Shown here: positions 46,692 to 59,008 of the stretch, piece by piece
Layout: each line of letters begins with the position of its first letter
Numbering within the stretch: position 1 is the stretch's first letter
Origin: Synechococcus sp. NB0720_010
GTDB taxonomy: Bacteria; Cyanobacteriota; Cyanobacteriia; PCC-6307; Cyanobiaceae
Assembly (NCBI RefSeq): GCF_023078835.1
Contig: NZ_CP090898.1
Location: 1,428,045 to 1,492,044 of the forward strand
Direction of reading: 5' to 3'
Length of the DNA stretch: 64,000 bases
Notes under the pieces: generated by a model
Told to the model about the DNA's origin: nothing
The model's input: only the letters and a program-made list of their open reading frames with translations
The model's database searches: none
Program-made: the position numbers and the translations under genes

Positions 46692-47318
46692 TCAGCTCTT
46701 GGCGGGGGCGTTAGTGAAACGACGCAGCACGCCGTTGATCATGCGGCGGCCCTGCTCATCGCTGTAGCGGTTGGCCAGCTCGACGGCCTCATTGCAAGCC
46801 ACCGGCGCGGGGGTGTTGAACTGCTCGATGTCCACGGCTGCGAGCCGCAGGATGTCCCGGTCAATCCGAGGCAGCCGGGTCAGGCGCCAGCCCTCCATCA
46901 CCGCATCCAAGCGCTGATCCAGATCGGCACGACCCGAGAGCACTGCCCGGGCTCGATCGATCGCACCGCGGCGGATCTCCTCTTGATCCGAGAGCATCAG
47001 CAGCCGCGGAAGCTCCAGGCTGGCGGACAGGCGGTTCAGGCCGTTCTCGGCATGCTCCAGGCCGTCCTGGAGGTGCTGGCGAATGCGGGGCAACTGACCA
47101 ACGGCGCCCTGGTCCTGCAACTCGCTGTCGAGAAGCTGCTGTTGGGCGGCCTGCAATTCGGTGGCGGCCTGATCGAGGGCCTCCCGCACGTGTTGGCTCA
47201 GGGAAGCCAGGGCCTGTTGCAGCAGGGTGTCCAGGGAGGTGTCGGCGCTGGGCTGACGGTCACTGACCTGACCGAGCATCAGCAGGGCCAGTTCGCGGGC
47301 TACGGAGCGGCTCTGCAT
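46692..47318 (-). CDS. nusB: Transcription antitermination factor NusB
   Basis: A 208-residue helical protein. It has SVARELALLMLGQVSD at the start and the NusB end AAVDIEQFNTPAPVACNEAVELANRYSDEQGRRMINGVL (read in parts), where N-G-V-L-R is the family signature. It is longer than the enteric protein owing to a central helical insert rich in Gln, as in other cyanobacteria. It acts with NusE on ribosomal RNA operons. The ATG overlaps the DUF502 stop by one base. Confidence 0.93.
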   Translation of the reverse strand: MQSRSVARELALLMLGQVSDRQPSADTSLDTLLQQALASLSQHVREALDQAATELQAAQQQLLDSELQDQGAVGQLPRIRQHLQDGLEHAENGLNRLSASLELPRLLMLSDQEEIRRGAIDRARAVLSGRADLDQRLDAVMEGWRLTRLPRIDRDILRLAAVDIEQFNTPAPVACNEAVELANRYSDEQGRRMINGVLRRFTNAPAKS

Positions 47319-48067
47319 CAGGCCTTATTGGAGGGAAGTGGGGAGTAGGCAGGGGCCCTGAGCTGGGCGAGAAGGCTGGAGAAACTGCGGCTGGCCGGGG
47401 TCTCACGCTCATCGGGATTGACGATGCCCGCCGAGATGATCGTGCGGAAGGCGTCTTCCACCGAAAGATCCAGATCCTGTACGGAGGACTCCGGCACCAC
47501 GGCGTACCAGCCGGTGGTGGGGTTCGGGGCGGTAGGGATAAAGACGCTCAGCATCGGCTTCTCAAAGCCAGCCGACAGGGTTGCCCCCAGAACGCCAGTC
47601 ACGAAGCCCAGGGCGTAGAGCCCCTCGCGGGGGTACTCCACCAGCACGACGCGGCGGAAACGGCTGGAGTTATCCCGCAGGAAGGTCTCCAGCAATTGCT
47701 TGAGGGTCTTGTAGACGGAACCCGCCACGGGAATCCGTTGCAGCGTGCCCTCGCCAAATTCCAGCAACCAGCGGCCGACGATGTTGCGGGCCATCAGGCC
47801 AATCAACAGGATCCCGAGCAGGGGAACCAGCAGACCCAGGCCCAGGTTGATCAACTCCTGCAGCACAGGGTTGAGGGTGTTGAAGGGGTTGAGCTGCTTC
47901 GGAATCGACGTCAAAAACGCCAACACGAAGCGACTCACCGTCGTCGCCAACCAGATCGTGGTGGCGAGCGGAATCACCACCAACAGACCGGCGATCAGGT
48001 CGTTCTTGAGGTCCTGCTGGAGACGATCGCCCAGCGGTTGCTCAGGTCTGGGACTCGATTGCACCAC
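47318..48067 (-). CDS. DUF502-family membrane protein
   Basis: A 249-residue protein with two membrane helices (GLLVVIPLATTIWLATT near residue 28 and LGLGLLVPLLGILLIGLMA near 80) and a conserved soluble part: VYKTLKQLLETFL, YPREGLYALGFVTG, and PTAPNPTTGWYAVVPE. This is the DUF502 pattern, found widely in cyanobacteria and plants (LIKE COV). Function is not settled. Start is GTG 48067 or 48064. It is coupled to nusB by a TGATG overlap. Confidence 0.88.
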   Translation of the reverse strand: MVQSSPRPEQPLGDRLQQDLKNDLIAGLLVVIPLATTIWLATTVSRFVLAFLTSIPKQLNPFNTLNPVLQELINLGLGLLVPLLGILLIGLMARNIVGRWLLEFGEGTLQRIPVAGSVYKTLKQLLETFLRDNSSRFRRVVLVEYPREGLYALGFVTGVLGATLSAGFEKPMLSVFIPTAPNPTTGWYAVVPESSVQDLDLSVEDAFRTIISAGIVNPDERETPASRSFSSLLAQLRAPAYSPLPSNKA

Positions 48068-48088
48068 TACGTTGCGTCGCTCAACTGG

Positions 48089-48100
48089 CCGGAATTCCGG
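48089..48100. promoter_or_regulatory. 12-bp perfect palindrome upstream of the DUF502 gene
   Basis: CCGGAATTCCGG lies 22 bases before the DUF502-nusB-ftsY start, in the short gap after the HpsJ-like gene. It may be an operator, or a chance palindrome in GC-rich DNA. Confidence 0.25.
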
Positions 48101-48135
48101 TCACAAAGGGCCAACCTGCAACTTAGCCAGTCGCC

Positions 48136-48786
48136 CTACAGAACAGCCGCCAGGGCAAGCAGGGCAAAGGCAATCACCAGAACAACAGCGGTGCCTGTGC
48201 CACCAATCCGACGTTGGTTCAAGGCCAAATCACGGCGGGTTTCGGCCTGTTTGATTTGGTTCTCCGCCTGCTGCAGCTGGCTTTGCATGAAGGCGCGAGC
48301 GACCTTCTTCTTCTCGTCCTCGCTGGCCGTCTCGGGGATCTGACCGGTTTGAACCCCCTGCTCGATCACCTGCTCCAGCACCTTGGGGTTGTCGAGCTGG
48401 GCCTTGGCCATCTCCAACTGGCCGCGTTGGGCCTGCAGGGACTGGTTGGTCTGCTCGCTCAGGCTCTGATCACCGCCGATGGTGGCGGGAACGGTGAACA
48501 ACAGCGCCAGCGCCAGAACCCCACTGATCACGCACGCCGTCCAACGCAGGGGCGTCGGACCGGACTGGGGATCCTCGAGCCGCGCAGCGATCAGCATCAA
48601 CAGCATCCCCACCAGAGCCATCGGCGACTGGGTGATCAGGGTGGAGCTCAGCAGCTGACGGAAGCTCTCATCGCCCCAACCGTTGACCGAGAGCACCGCC
48701 AGCAATTGCAGCGCCAGCAGCAGCACCAGCGTGATCCCTAGCCAGCGCAACAAACTGGAGAAGCGTCCTGCAACTGCTGAACTCAC
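48136..48786 (-). CDS. Conserved membrane protein, HpsJ-like
   Basis: About 216 residues. Two hydrophobic N-terminal segments (LLRWLGITLVLLLALQLLAV and ALVGMLLMLIAARL), a third near residue 90 (CVISGVLALALLFTVPA), a polar coiled-coil segment of about 60 residues (QAQRGQLEMAKAQLDN, QLQQAENQIKQAETR), and a final membrane helix (TGTAVVLVIAFALLAL). The layout resembles HpsJ-type cyanobacterial proteins linked to polysaccharide secretion, but that label is tentative. GTG 48786 avoids overlap with queG; a longer start at 48837 is possible. Confidence 0.6.
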   Translation of the reverse strand: MSSAVAGRFSSLLRWLGITLVLLLALQLLAVLSVNGWGDESFRQLLSSTLITQSPMALVGMLLMLIAARLEDPQSGPTPLRWTACVISGVLALALLFTVPATIGGDQSLSEQTNQSLQAQRGQLEMAKAQLDNPKVLEQVIEQGVQTGQIPETASEDEKKKVARAFMQSQLQQAENQIKQAETRRDLALNQRRIGGTGTAVVLVIAFALLALAAVL

Positions 48787-48803
48787 CGGGAGGGCCTTGG
48801 AAG

Positions 48804-49772
48804 TTGGGCAAGCGTAGGGGCGATCAACCGAAGCCACAGCCCCTTCCGGCTGGAGAGCTGGCCAGCGCCCTCAAGGCCCAGGCCATGGAGTTGGGCTTCA
48901 ACCTGGTGGGGATTGCCTCAGCGAGCGGTAGCGAGCGGATCCGCCTGCGCAACGCCGCCCTGCAGCGCTGGCTGAGCGCGGGGCATCAGGGCGAGATGGC
49001 CTGGATGCAGGACCCCAGACGGCAAGCCATTGAGGCCTTGCTGCCTGGGGTCCGCAGTGTTCTGGCGGTGGGGCTGAACTACTACGTCGATCGCCAGCCT
49101 GCGCCCGGCAGCTTGAAGGTGGCCCGTTACGGCTGGGGCCGGGACTACCACCGGGTGATCGATGGACGCCTACGGGCCCTGGGGCGTTGGCTCGAGAGCA
49201 ACCAGCCGCAGACCCAATGGCGCGCCTGCGTCGACAGCACACCCCTGCTGGATAAGGCTTGGGCCGAGGAAGCGGGCCTGGGCTGGATCGGGAAACACAG
49301 CAACCTGATCAACCGCGACTGGGGCTCCTGGCTGCTGATCGGGCATCTATTGATCGACCTGGAGCTCCCCGCTGATGAACCCGCTACGCCCCACTGCGGG
49401 GCCTGCCGCGCCTGCCTGGACGCCTGCCCGACTCAGGCGATCACCGAGCCGTTTGTTGTCGATGCCCGCCGCTGCATCGCCTTCCACACGATCGAGAACC
49501 GGGCGGACCAGTTGCCGGCAGACATCGCCTCGGACTTGAACGGCTGGGTGGCCGGCTGCGACATCTGCCAGGACGTCTGCCCCTGGAACCAGCAAGCCCT
49601 GGTCTCCAGCAGCGATCCGGATCTGCAGCCCAGGCCGTGGTGGCTGGATCTCCAAGGGGCTGATGCCCTGGACTGGAACGACAGCGAGTGGGACGAGAAG
49701 CTGCGGGCCTCCGCCCTGCGGCGGATCAAGCCCTCAATGTGGAGGCGAAACATTGCAGCAGCCCTAGGCTGA
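48804..49772 (+). CDS. queG: Epoxyqueuosine reductase QueG
   Basis: A 322-residue cobalamin- and iron-sulfur-dependent enzyme for the last step of queuosine synthesis in tRNA. N-terminal part VLAVGLNYYVDRQP and GWGRDYHRV bind the cofactor. DKAWAEEAGLGWIGKHSNLI supplies the catalytic region. Two ferredoxin-like clusters are CGACRACLDACPTQAI and CDICQDVCPWNQ. The apparent TTG start at 48804 is weak; no better start is in frame. Its promoter region is shared with the divergent HpsJ-like gene. Confidence 0.92.
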   Translation: MGKRRGDQPKPQPLPAGELASALKAQAMELGFNLVGIASASGSERIRLRNAALQRWLSAGHQGEMAWMQDPRRQAIEALLPGVRSVLAVGLNYYVDRQPAPGSLKVARYGWGRDYHRVIDGRLRALGRWLESNQPQTQWRACVDSTPLLDKAWAEEAGLGWIGKHSNLINRDWGSWLLIGHLLIDLELPADEPATPHCGACRACLDACPTQAITEPFVVDARRCIAFHTIENRADQLPADIASDLNGWVAGCDICQDVCPWNQQALVSSSDPDLQPRPWWLDLQGADALDWNDSEWDEKLRASALRRIKPSMWRRNIAAALG

Positions 49773-49793
49773 GCGCTCGATCGCCCTGCATCG

Positions 49794-50681
49794 ATGGCCG
49801 CGCGCTGGTTGAAGGTTCTGGCCACAGCGCCCCTGATGCTGGCAAGCCTCACTGGCCCCCCCGCCAAGGCACTGGTGCCCTACGTCGTGCTGCCCAGCGA
49901 GCGCAACCTCGAAGCCGCGGGGCTGGGCATTGCCCAGGCCGCCAGCCGACTCTTGAAATTGGGCCAAGCGGAAGAGGCCGCCAGTCTCGCGGCGCTGACC
50001 GTTCAGCTGATCCCAACGGATGCCCGGGGATGGCTGCTGCTGGCGGAAGCCCAGTTGCGCAGCGGCGAGGACGCCGAAGCCTCCGCATCGCTCGAGCAAG
50101 CGCGAAACCTGGACCCCCGCAATGCCGGGATCCTTTTTGCCCAGGGCTCCCTGGCCCTCAAAGCCAACCAACCGGCCCGCGCCGTTGAGCTGATCCGCGA
50201 AGGTCAGCGCATCGACGGCAAGAACGCCGGTTCCTACTTCGATCTGGGCAACGGCTACATCCTGCTGGGGGAATCCAAAGCGGCGCTCTCGGCCTTTGAG
50301 AGGGCCTCAAAGCTGCGCAGCGACTTCTGGGAGGCCATCAACAACCAGTCGCTAGTGCTCTACGAACAGCGCAAGGACGCCGAAGCGATCCAACGCTGGC
50401 GCTCCGTCCTGGCGATTCGGCCCACGGCAGCAGAACCGATGTTGGCCTTGGCTGCGGCTCTCAATGCCCAAGACCCCAGCAACGGCGAGAGCCTGGACCT
50501 GGCCAAGCGCGCCCTAGCGGGTGATCCCAACTACGTGCTGAGCAGCTATCAACAGGAGCAGCTCTGGGGCACGCGCCTGCGGGAAGCCACCAGCGTTCTG
50601 CTGGCGAACGCGAGCTTGAAGGGCGATGTGGAGCGGGCTCAGGCCAATGCCGATGCTGAGCCCGCGGAACAACCTCGGTAG
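49794..50681 (+). CDS. TPR-repeat protein with signal peptide
   Basis: A 295-residue protein. Residues 1-26 look like a cleavable signal peptide (VLATAPLMLASLTGPPAKA). Four or five tetratricopeptide repeats follow (for example ARGWLLLAEAQLRSGEDAEA, GSYFDLGNGYILLGES). Such proteins are adaptors for protein complexes; the partner is unknown. It is placed between queG (21 bases upstream) and a topoisomerase subunit (25 bases downstream), the same order as in related picocyanobacteria. Confidence 0.82.
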   Translation: MAARWLKVLATAPLMLASLTGPPAKALVPYVVLPSERNLEAAGLGIAQAASRLLKLGQAEEAASLAALTVQLIPTDARGWLLLAEAQLRSGEDAEASASLEQARNLDPRNAGILFAQGSLALKANQPARAVELIREGQRIDGKNAGSYFDLGNGYILLGESKAALSAFERASKLRSDFWEAINNQSLVLYEQRKDAEAIQRWRSVLAIRPTAAEPMLALAAALNAQDPSNGESLDLAKRALAGDPNYVLSSYQQEQLWGTRLREATSVLLANASLKGDVERAQANADAEPAEQPR

Positions 50682-50706
50682 GCTGAGCCGCACTTTCTGA
50701 CCTCGG

Positions 50707-53193
<2,487 letters not shown>

Positions 53194-53281
53194 AGAGATA
53201 TCACCAAAAAAGATCTTCCACAAGACCCAGGCTAAACACACTAACAAATAATACCAATTCACAATGGAATTAGGATTCTGG

Positions 53282-54163
53282 CTACCACTCGAGAAGATAG
53301 TTTTCTGAAAACGTAACGGGAATTTCGTCTGTTATGCTTGATCCTGGAATCAACTTAAGGAGAGAATCCTGGGGCAAATTATTGATATCGTCAAATTTGC
53401 CGTCCACCCCACTATTCATAATCAGATAGCCGCGACGGGAAAGACTCAACACCTGATCAAAGTATTTTAGCTGCAAAGACTGCGGAAGTTCACTGAAGGC
53501 ATAGTTACTGATAACCATATCCCAAGAGCCCAATCCATCAAGACTTCCAAGAGTAGCCAGTCTGTATTTACAGTTTATTCCAGCATCTTCGATAAAACGT
53601 TGAATTAAGTAATTTACCTGCCAGAGATCAATAAACGTGTAGGAATTAATATGCATAATCCTATCCAGGACAACTGCCTGCCCTCCATAGCCACAACCAA
53701 TCTCAACTAAGTCAGGAGAAGGGCCATCCTTGAGCTTATCTTTAATCTCTAGAGCAACTTTTAGGTAACGAAGTGACGTCGTAGAGATTGGCATACGAAG
53801 CCGATCAAGATGAATTTTATAAGGCGAGCCGATACATTGCAAAGGCTCCGTCGCCTGATAAATCTCATCGTCTGCGAGATGGTAAACATCTTTAATGATA
53901 TTAAGATACAAAGAAGCATCCTTTAGAGATACATGTTCGAGAATTGGAGTATAGAGATGATGCCTTCTAAAGACACTATATATAGATGGATCAATGGCAG
54001 CCCTGAGTGCAAGCTCTGGATAGAAAGTTTTGGCGCTTGCCGATTTTGATCCAAAATTTACACGCTTTCCATTTTTAAATCCAACCCGGAGAAGCCTTGT
54101 ATGGATCCTCTGGAGAACGCTTGTTGTTTGATTTTTGTAGTTTCCCAGCAATGCTCTTATCAT
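53282..54163 (-). CDS. Putative sugar O-methyltransferase
   Basis: A 293-residue protein. The S-adenosylmethionine motif I is LVEIGCGYGGQAVVLDRI near residue 150; FIDLWQVNYLIQRFI and NYAFSELPQSLQ supply motifs II-III. The order matches the putative sugar O-methyltransferase group found in polysaccharide loci (TIGR04371-like). It would cap or decorate a surface sugar. It is a single AT-rich gene between the topoisomerase and uvrA, with 88 and 132 bases of AT-rich flank, unlike the GC-rich genes on either side. This points to acquisition. Confidence 0.72.
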   Translation of the reverse strand: MIRALLGNYKNQTTSVLQRIHTRLLRVGFKNGKRVNFGSKSASAKTFYPELALRAAIDPSIYSVFRRHHLYTPILEHVSLKDASLYLNIIKDVYHLADDEIYQATEPLQCIGSPYKIHLDRLRMPISTTSLRYLKVALEIKDKLKDGPSPDLVEIGCGYGGQAVVLDRIMHINSYTFIDLWQVNYLIQRFIEDAGINCKYRLATLGSLDGLGSWDMVISNYAFSELPQSLQLKYFDQVLSLSRRGYLIMNSGVDGKFDDINNLPQDSLLKLIPGSSITDEIPVTFSENYLLEW

Positions 54164-54295
54164 GACAATCGATCTACTGAAACAATTTTAGAGCCTAAGA
54201 GATTACCCGGAACAAGCCGACCTTGAAACTTTAGTGTTCAGCATATTTGTCATGGCTAGTTACATCACTTAATCAGACATGCCCAAGCTTATGCG

Positions 54296-57250
54296 TCAGG
54301 CAGCGACCGCCTGCGGCGGGTGCTGCTCCAAAACCTGCTTGAGGTAGCGCCCGGTGTGAGAGCTCGGATTCTCCGCGACCTCTTCGGGAGTGCCGGTCAC
54401 CACAATCTCGCCACCCTTGTCGCCACCCTCGGGACCAAGGTCAATGATCCAATCGGAGCAGCGAATGACATCCAGGTTGTGCTCGATCACCAAGATCGAG
54501 TTGCCCTTGTCCACCAAGCGCTGCATCACGTCCATCAACTTGTGGACGTCGTAGAAGCTCAGGCCCGTCGTCGGCTCATCGATCAGATAAAGGGTCTTGC
54601 CGGTGGCGCGTTTCGAGAGTTCGGTCGCCAACTTCACCCGCTGGGCCTCACCTCCGGAGAGGGTCGGTGCGGGTTGGCCGAGCTTGACGTAACCCAAGCC
54701 CACATCCACCAGGGTCCGCAGCCGATCGGCCGCCTGCGGGATCGCTGAGAACACCTCGCAAGCCTGCTCCACCGTCATCTGGAGCACATCGGCGATGGTG
54801 TGGCCCTTGTATTTGACCTGCAACGTCTCGCGGTTGTAGCGAGCACCCTTGCAGACGTCGCACTGGACGTAGACGTCAGGCAAGAAGTTCATCTCAATGA
54901 CGTTCACGCCCTGGCCGCTGCAGGCTTCGCAGCGACCGCCCTTGACGTTGAAGCTGAACTGACCGACGGCGTAGCCGCGAGCCTTGGCCTCGACCGTCGC
55001 GGCAAAGACCTGTCGGATCGGATCAAACGCTCCGGTGTAGGTCGCTGGGTTGGAGCGAGGCGTTCGGCCAATCGGTGATTGGTCAATGACGATCACCTTG
55101 TCGATCGCCTTGATGCCCTTGAGGTCCTCAACCCCTGCAGGGAAGGGGACTTTCATGCCGAGCTTGTGCTCCAGCGCGGGGTGCAGGAGCTCGTTGACCA
55201 TCGTGCTCTTGCCGCTGCCGCTCACCCCGGTCACACAAACCAAACGGCCCAGGGGGAACTCCACGTCAAAACCGCTGAGGTTGTTCCGCGCACAACCCAC
55301 CAAGGTGAGCTTGCGGGATCCACTGGCACGGCGCTCAGCCGGGGTCGGAATAGCCCGACGACCACTGAGGTAAGCGCCAGTCAACGACTCCTCAGCCGCG
55401 AGCAGGGTCTCGAAGTCACCCTCGGCAACGATCTTGCCGCCATGGACTCCGGCGCCCGGGCCGATGTCGACGATGTAATCGGCGGCGCGAATGGTGTCCT
55501 CGTCGTGCTCCACCACGATCAAGGTGTTGCCCAGATCCCTGAGCTTCACGAGGGTGTTCAACAGCCTGTCGTTGTCACGCTGGTGCAAACCGATGCTCGG
55601 CTCATCGAGCACGTAGAGCACGCCCGTCAGACCTGCACCGATCTGGGTGGCCAGCCGGATGCGCTGGGCCTCACCACCAGAGAGGGTCATCGCCGGACGA
55701 TCCAGGCTCAGGTAGTCCAGGCCCACATCCAACAGAAACTTCAGGCGCATGCGGATCTCCCGCAACACCAAGTCGCCAATTTGGATTTGACGGGCGTTGA
55801 GCAAAGCCGGGCCCTCAACGCCCATCAGCTCTTCAATGCGGCGCAGGCTCTCGCCGACGCTGCTGTTGGTCAGCTCATGGATGCGGTAGGGACCAACCCG
55901 CACCGCCAATGCCTCGGGCTTGAGCCGCAAACCATGGCAAGTGGAGCAGGGCACCAACTCCAGGTACTTCTCGAGCTTCTGGCGAATGGACTCACCGCTG
56001 GCGTCACGCAGCTGGCGCTCGAGGATCGGCAGGATCCCTTCGAACGGCCGCAGATAGGTCTGGTTTTTCCGGTAACGGCTGTCGGCCTGAATCGGGATCG
56101 GCTCCCTTGAGCCGTTGAGCAGCACGTCGTGCTGTTCCTCGGTCAGCTCATTCCAGGGGGTCTTGATCTCAAAGCCAAAGGCCTCTCCCACCGAATAGAG
56201 CAGGGAGAAGTAATAGGAGTTGTCCTTCTCCGCCCAAGGGGCCACCGCCGCATACACCGGCAGCGAAGGATCAGGGATCACCCGCTCCTTAGTGAATTGG
56301 CGCAGGTGGCCAATGCCATGGCAATCCGCGCAGGCGCCATAGGGACTGTTGAAGGAGAACAGCCGCGGCGAGAGCTCCTCCATCACCGCACCGTGAACCG
56401 GGCAGGCGAAGTTCTCGGAATAGAGGCGCTCCTTTTCCACCTCGGGCGGAAGCTCTTCACCGGACTTCGGAACCACCTCCACCAAGGCCAAGCCATCGCC
56501 GCGCTTGAGGGCGGTGCGGAGGGAATCGGTCAGGCGCTCCTGAATGCCCTCGCGGGCCACCAGGCGATCCACCACCACTTCAATGTTGTGGGAGTGGTTC
56601 TTGTCGAGCTCGATGTTGTCGGCGAGTTCACGCACCTCACCGTTGATGCGCACCCGGGCAAAGCCCTCGGCCACAAGGCCACTCAACAGCTTGACGTGGG
56701 TGCCCTTTTTGCCGCGGACGACGGGCGCCAGAAGCTGATAACGGGTGCCCTCCGGCAAGGTGAGGATCTGATCAACCATCTCGTCGATCGACTGGGGCCG
56801 AATCGAGCGATCGCACTCGGGGCAGTGGGGTTCCCCTGCGCGGCCGAATAGCAAACGCAAGTAGTCCTGGATCTCGGTGACCGTTCCCACCGTGGAACGG
56901 GGGTTGTGGCTCGTGGACTTCTGGTCAATCGAAATGGCCGGAGAGAGGCCCTCAATTGCATCCACATCGGGCTTGTCGACCTGGCCAAGGAACTGCCGGG
57001 CGTAGGCCGAGAGGCTTTCGACGTAGCGGCGTTGGCCCTCAGCAAAGATCGTGTCGAAGGCGAGGGAGCTCTTGCCGCTGCCGCTCACCCCGGTGAAGAC
57101 CACCAGCTGGTTGCGGGGGATCGTGACGTCGACGTTTTTGAGGTTGTGCTGACGGGCACCCCGCACCCGGATCACATCCTCCAAGGAGCCGCCGTTGAGG
57201 GCCTGAAGCGCAGCCTTCTCGTTCACGCTTTTGGCGAGGGCGCGGGGCAT
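54296..57250 (-). CDS. uvrA: UvrABC excinuclease subunit A
   Basis: A 984-residue damage-recognition ATPase of nucleotide excision repair. It has two ABC ATPase halves: TGVSGSGKSSLAFDT near residue 54 and TGVSGSGKSTMVNELL near 660. Signature LSGGEAQRIRLATQ occurs in the first half and LSGGEAQRVKLATE in the second. Zinc-binding modules are CPECDRSIRPQ, the central CxxC set, and CEACSGQG with CDVCKGARYN. The normal length and motifs indicate a working gene. It lies 26 bases after recN, in the same direction. Confidence 0.97.
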   Translation of the reverse strand: MPRALAKSVNEKAALQALNGGSLEDVIRVRGARQHNLKNVDVTIPRNQLVVFTGVSGSGKSSLAFDTIFAEGQRRYVESLSAYARQFLGQVDKPDVDAIEGLSPAISIDQKSTSHNPRSTVGTVTEIQDYLRLLFGRAGEPHCPECDRSIRPQSIDEMVDQILTLPEGTRYQLLAPVVRGKKGTHVKLLSGLVAEGFARVRINGEVRELADNIELDKNHSHNIEVVVDRLVAREGIQERLTDSLRTALKRGDGLALVEVVPKSGEELPPEVEKERLYSENFACPVHGAVMEELSPRLFSFNSPYGACADCHGIGHLRQFTKERVIPDPSLPVYAAVAPWAEKDNSYYFSLLYSVGEAFGFEIKTPWNELTEEQHDVLLNGSREPIPIQADSRYRKNQTYLRPFEGILPILERQLRDASGESIRQKLEKYLELVPCSTCHGLRLKPEALAVRVGPYRIHELTNSSVGESLRRIEELMGVEGPALLNARQIQIGDLVLREIRMRLKFLLDVGLDYLSLDRPAMTLSGGEAQRIRLATQIGAGLTGVLYVLDEPSIGLHQRDNDRLLNTLVKLRDLGNTLIVVEHDEDTIRAADYIVDIGPGAGVHGGKIVAEGDFETLLAAEESLTGAYLSGRRAIPTPAERRASGSRKLTLVGCARNNLSGFDVEFPLGRLVCVTGVSGSGKSTMVNELLHPALEHKLGMKVPFPAGVEDLKGIKAIDKVIVIDQSPIGRTPRSNPATYTGAFDPIRQVFAATVEAKARGYAVGQFSFNVKGGRCEACSGQGVNVIEMNFLPDVYVQCDVCKGARYNRETLQVKYKGHTIADVLQMTVEQACEVFSAIPQAADRLRTLVDVGLGYVKLGQPAPTLSGGEAQRVKLATELSKRATGKTLYLIDEPTTGLSFYDVHKLMDVMQRLVDKGNSILVIEHNLDVIRCSDWIIDLGPEGGDKGGEIVVTGTPEEVAENPSSHTGRYLKQVLEQHPPQAVAA

Positions 57251-57276
57251 CCAGGCGGCTCTAAGAGGGATGAAGT

Positions 57277-58950
57277 CTAGGCAGCGCGTTTGAGCAGGCT
57301 GGCCGCGTAGCTCCTGGTCTCACCGAAATCACCACCGGCCAATTCCGCCAGTTCCGCCTGCCGAGCCTGAGTGTCCCGCAGTTGGGACACTCGCGTGTGG
57401 GTCATCCCATCCCGCACCTCCTTCGCCACCTGGAAGTGATGGTCCGCAGCAGCGGCGACCAAGGGCTGGTGAGTCACGCAAAAGACCTGGCGCTGCTGGG
57501 CCAGGCGCTGCAGCAGCTCAGCCATGGCACCACTCACTCGGCCGCTGACACCGGTGTCTATCTCATCAAAGAGCAGGGTGACGTGCTGATCCGCCGCGGC
57601 CAGGCAAGTCTTCAACGCCAAGAGAAAGCGCGACATCTCACCGCCTGAGGCCACCTCAGACAGGGGAGCCAACGGCTGCCCGGGGTTGGCGGAGAACAGG
57701 AACTGCACCGCGTCCGCCCCCTCTTCCCCCGGGGCCGCGGGCTCGATACCGACTTGAAAGCGAACGTTGGCCAAACCCATCGGCCGCAGGGCCTGCATCA
57801 GCTCTTGTTCCAAGGCCTCAGCGGCAGCGCGGCGCGCCTGGGTCAGTTGGGCGTTGCAACGATCACGCCGCTGACGGGCTTGGAGTTCGTCCTGCTCCAA
57901 AGCCTCGAGGCTGGCTTGAGCACCGCCGGGGACCAGCTGCTCACGCAATTGATCGCGCCAAGCAATCAACTCGGCCAAATCTTTGCCATGGCGCCTCTCG
58001 AGCGTCTTGAGCAAGGCCATCCGCTCCTGCAGTTGTCCCAGACTGTCTGGATCACTCTCGAGGGTCGAGCCATAGCGATCGAGCTCACGGATGAAGTCCT
58101 GGAGCTCCGCTAAGCCATCGCCAAAGCGAGCGCTCACCGCCGACAAGCTGCCATCGAGTTGCTGCATCTGAGCCAACTCGGCCTCACAGGCCGCCAGATG
58201 GTCCAACACGGATGGCGCTTCTTCAGCGCCATCCACCAGCCGTCCCATCAGGGTCATCACCCCTTCCTGCAGACGCACCCCATGGGCGAGACGGTTCTCT
58301 TCGTTCTCCAGCTGGCTGCGCTCTGAAGGGTCCTCCAGCTGCGCCGCCTCCAGGTCATCCAAAAGCTGTTGCTGACGCTCCAAATCGGCCTGCAGGGTCA
58401 ACCAATCAGCCTTGGCCTGCTCCAGGGCCGCCGAGGCTTGGCGCCAGGAGCGATAGCTCTCCTGAACGGGAGCTGAATGCTGCTGGAGTTCAGCGCCACC
58501 AAAACGGTCCAGCCAACGGCGCTGTTGACCAGGCCGAGCCAACTGTTGGGTCTGACCCTGAACGGTCAGGTCCAACAGAAGGGGGCGCAGGGATTGAATC
58601 TGTTGACGGTTGACCGCAACGCCATTGAGTCGATGGCGACTGCTGAGGCGATCGTCCTTCTGGCGCCATTCGCGGCTCAGCAGTAACTCCTCCTCGTCGC
58701 ACTCCAACTCCTGCTCGTTCAACCACTCCTGCAGGGGAGGACTGAGGGAAAAACTGGCCTCGATCACCCCTTTGCTGCTGCCCTGTCGCAACAGCCTCGG
58801 CCCCTGCCCACCCAGTAGGGCATCCAGGGCATCCAAAAGAATGGACTTACCGGCTCCGGTCTCACCGGTTAGCACCGTGAAGCCCTCTCCAAACTCCAGC
58901 TGCAGCTCCTCGATCAGAGCAATGTTCTCGAGGCGCAGACCGGTAAGCAC
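57277..58950 (-). CDS. recN: DNA repair protein RecN
   Basis: A 557-residue SMC-like repair ATPase. Walker A is LTGETGAGKSILLDAL near residue 28. A long coiled coil rich in Gln and Leu spans roughly 150-370. The C-terminal lobe has VASGGEMSRFLLALKTCL and LFDEIDTGVSGRVSG (Walker B). It acts in double-strand-break repair. GTG 58950 start. It is divergent from the UbiB-like gene with a 58-base gap and is followed by uvrA. Confidence 0.94.
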   Translation of the reverse strand: MLTGLRLENIALIEELQLEFGEGFTVLTGETGAGKSILLDALDALLGGQGPRLLRQGSSKGVIEASFSLSPPLQEWLNEQELECDEEELLLSREWRQKDDRLSSRHRLNGVAVNRQQIQSLRPLLLDLTVQGQTQQLARPGQQRRWLDRFGGAELQQHSAPVQESYRSWRQASAALEQAKADWLTLQADLERQQQLLDDLEAAQLEDPSERSQLENEENRLAHGVRLQEGVMTLMGRLVDGAEEAPSVLDHLAACEAELAQMQQLDGSLSAVSARFGDGLAELQDFIRELDRYGSTLESDPDSLGQLQERMALLKTLERRHGKDLAELIAWRDQLREQLVPGGAQASLEALEQDELQARQRRDRCNAQLTQARRAAAEALEQELMQALRPMGLANVRFQVGIEPAAPGEEGADAVQFLFSANPGQPLAPLSEVASGGEMSRFLLALKTCLAAADQHVTLLFDEIDTGVSGRVSGAMAELLQRLAQQRQVFCVTHQPLVAAAADHHFQVAKEVRDGMTHTRVSQLRDTQARQAELAELAGGDFGETRSYAASLLKRAA

Positions 58951-59008
58951 GAGCAGCCTGGTGTTGGGCCCGACCGTAGCGGCTGTCTCTTTCGTTTAGA
59001 AGGGGGTC

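Noticed and set aside
53194-53281. Possible terminator hairpin (AATTC-ACAATG-GAATT)
   Set aside because: The stem is short and AT-rich and no T run follows.
55079-56110. A 343-codon open frame on the + strand opposite uvrA
   Set aside because: It is a shadow of the GC-rich uvrA frame, with no recognisable motif; uvrA is complete and well supported on the other strand.
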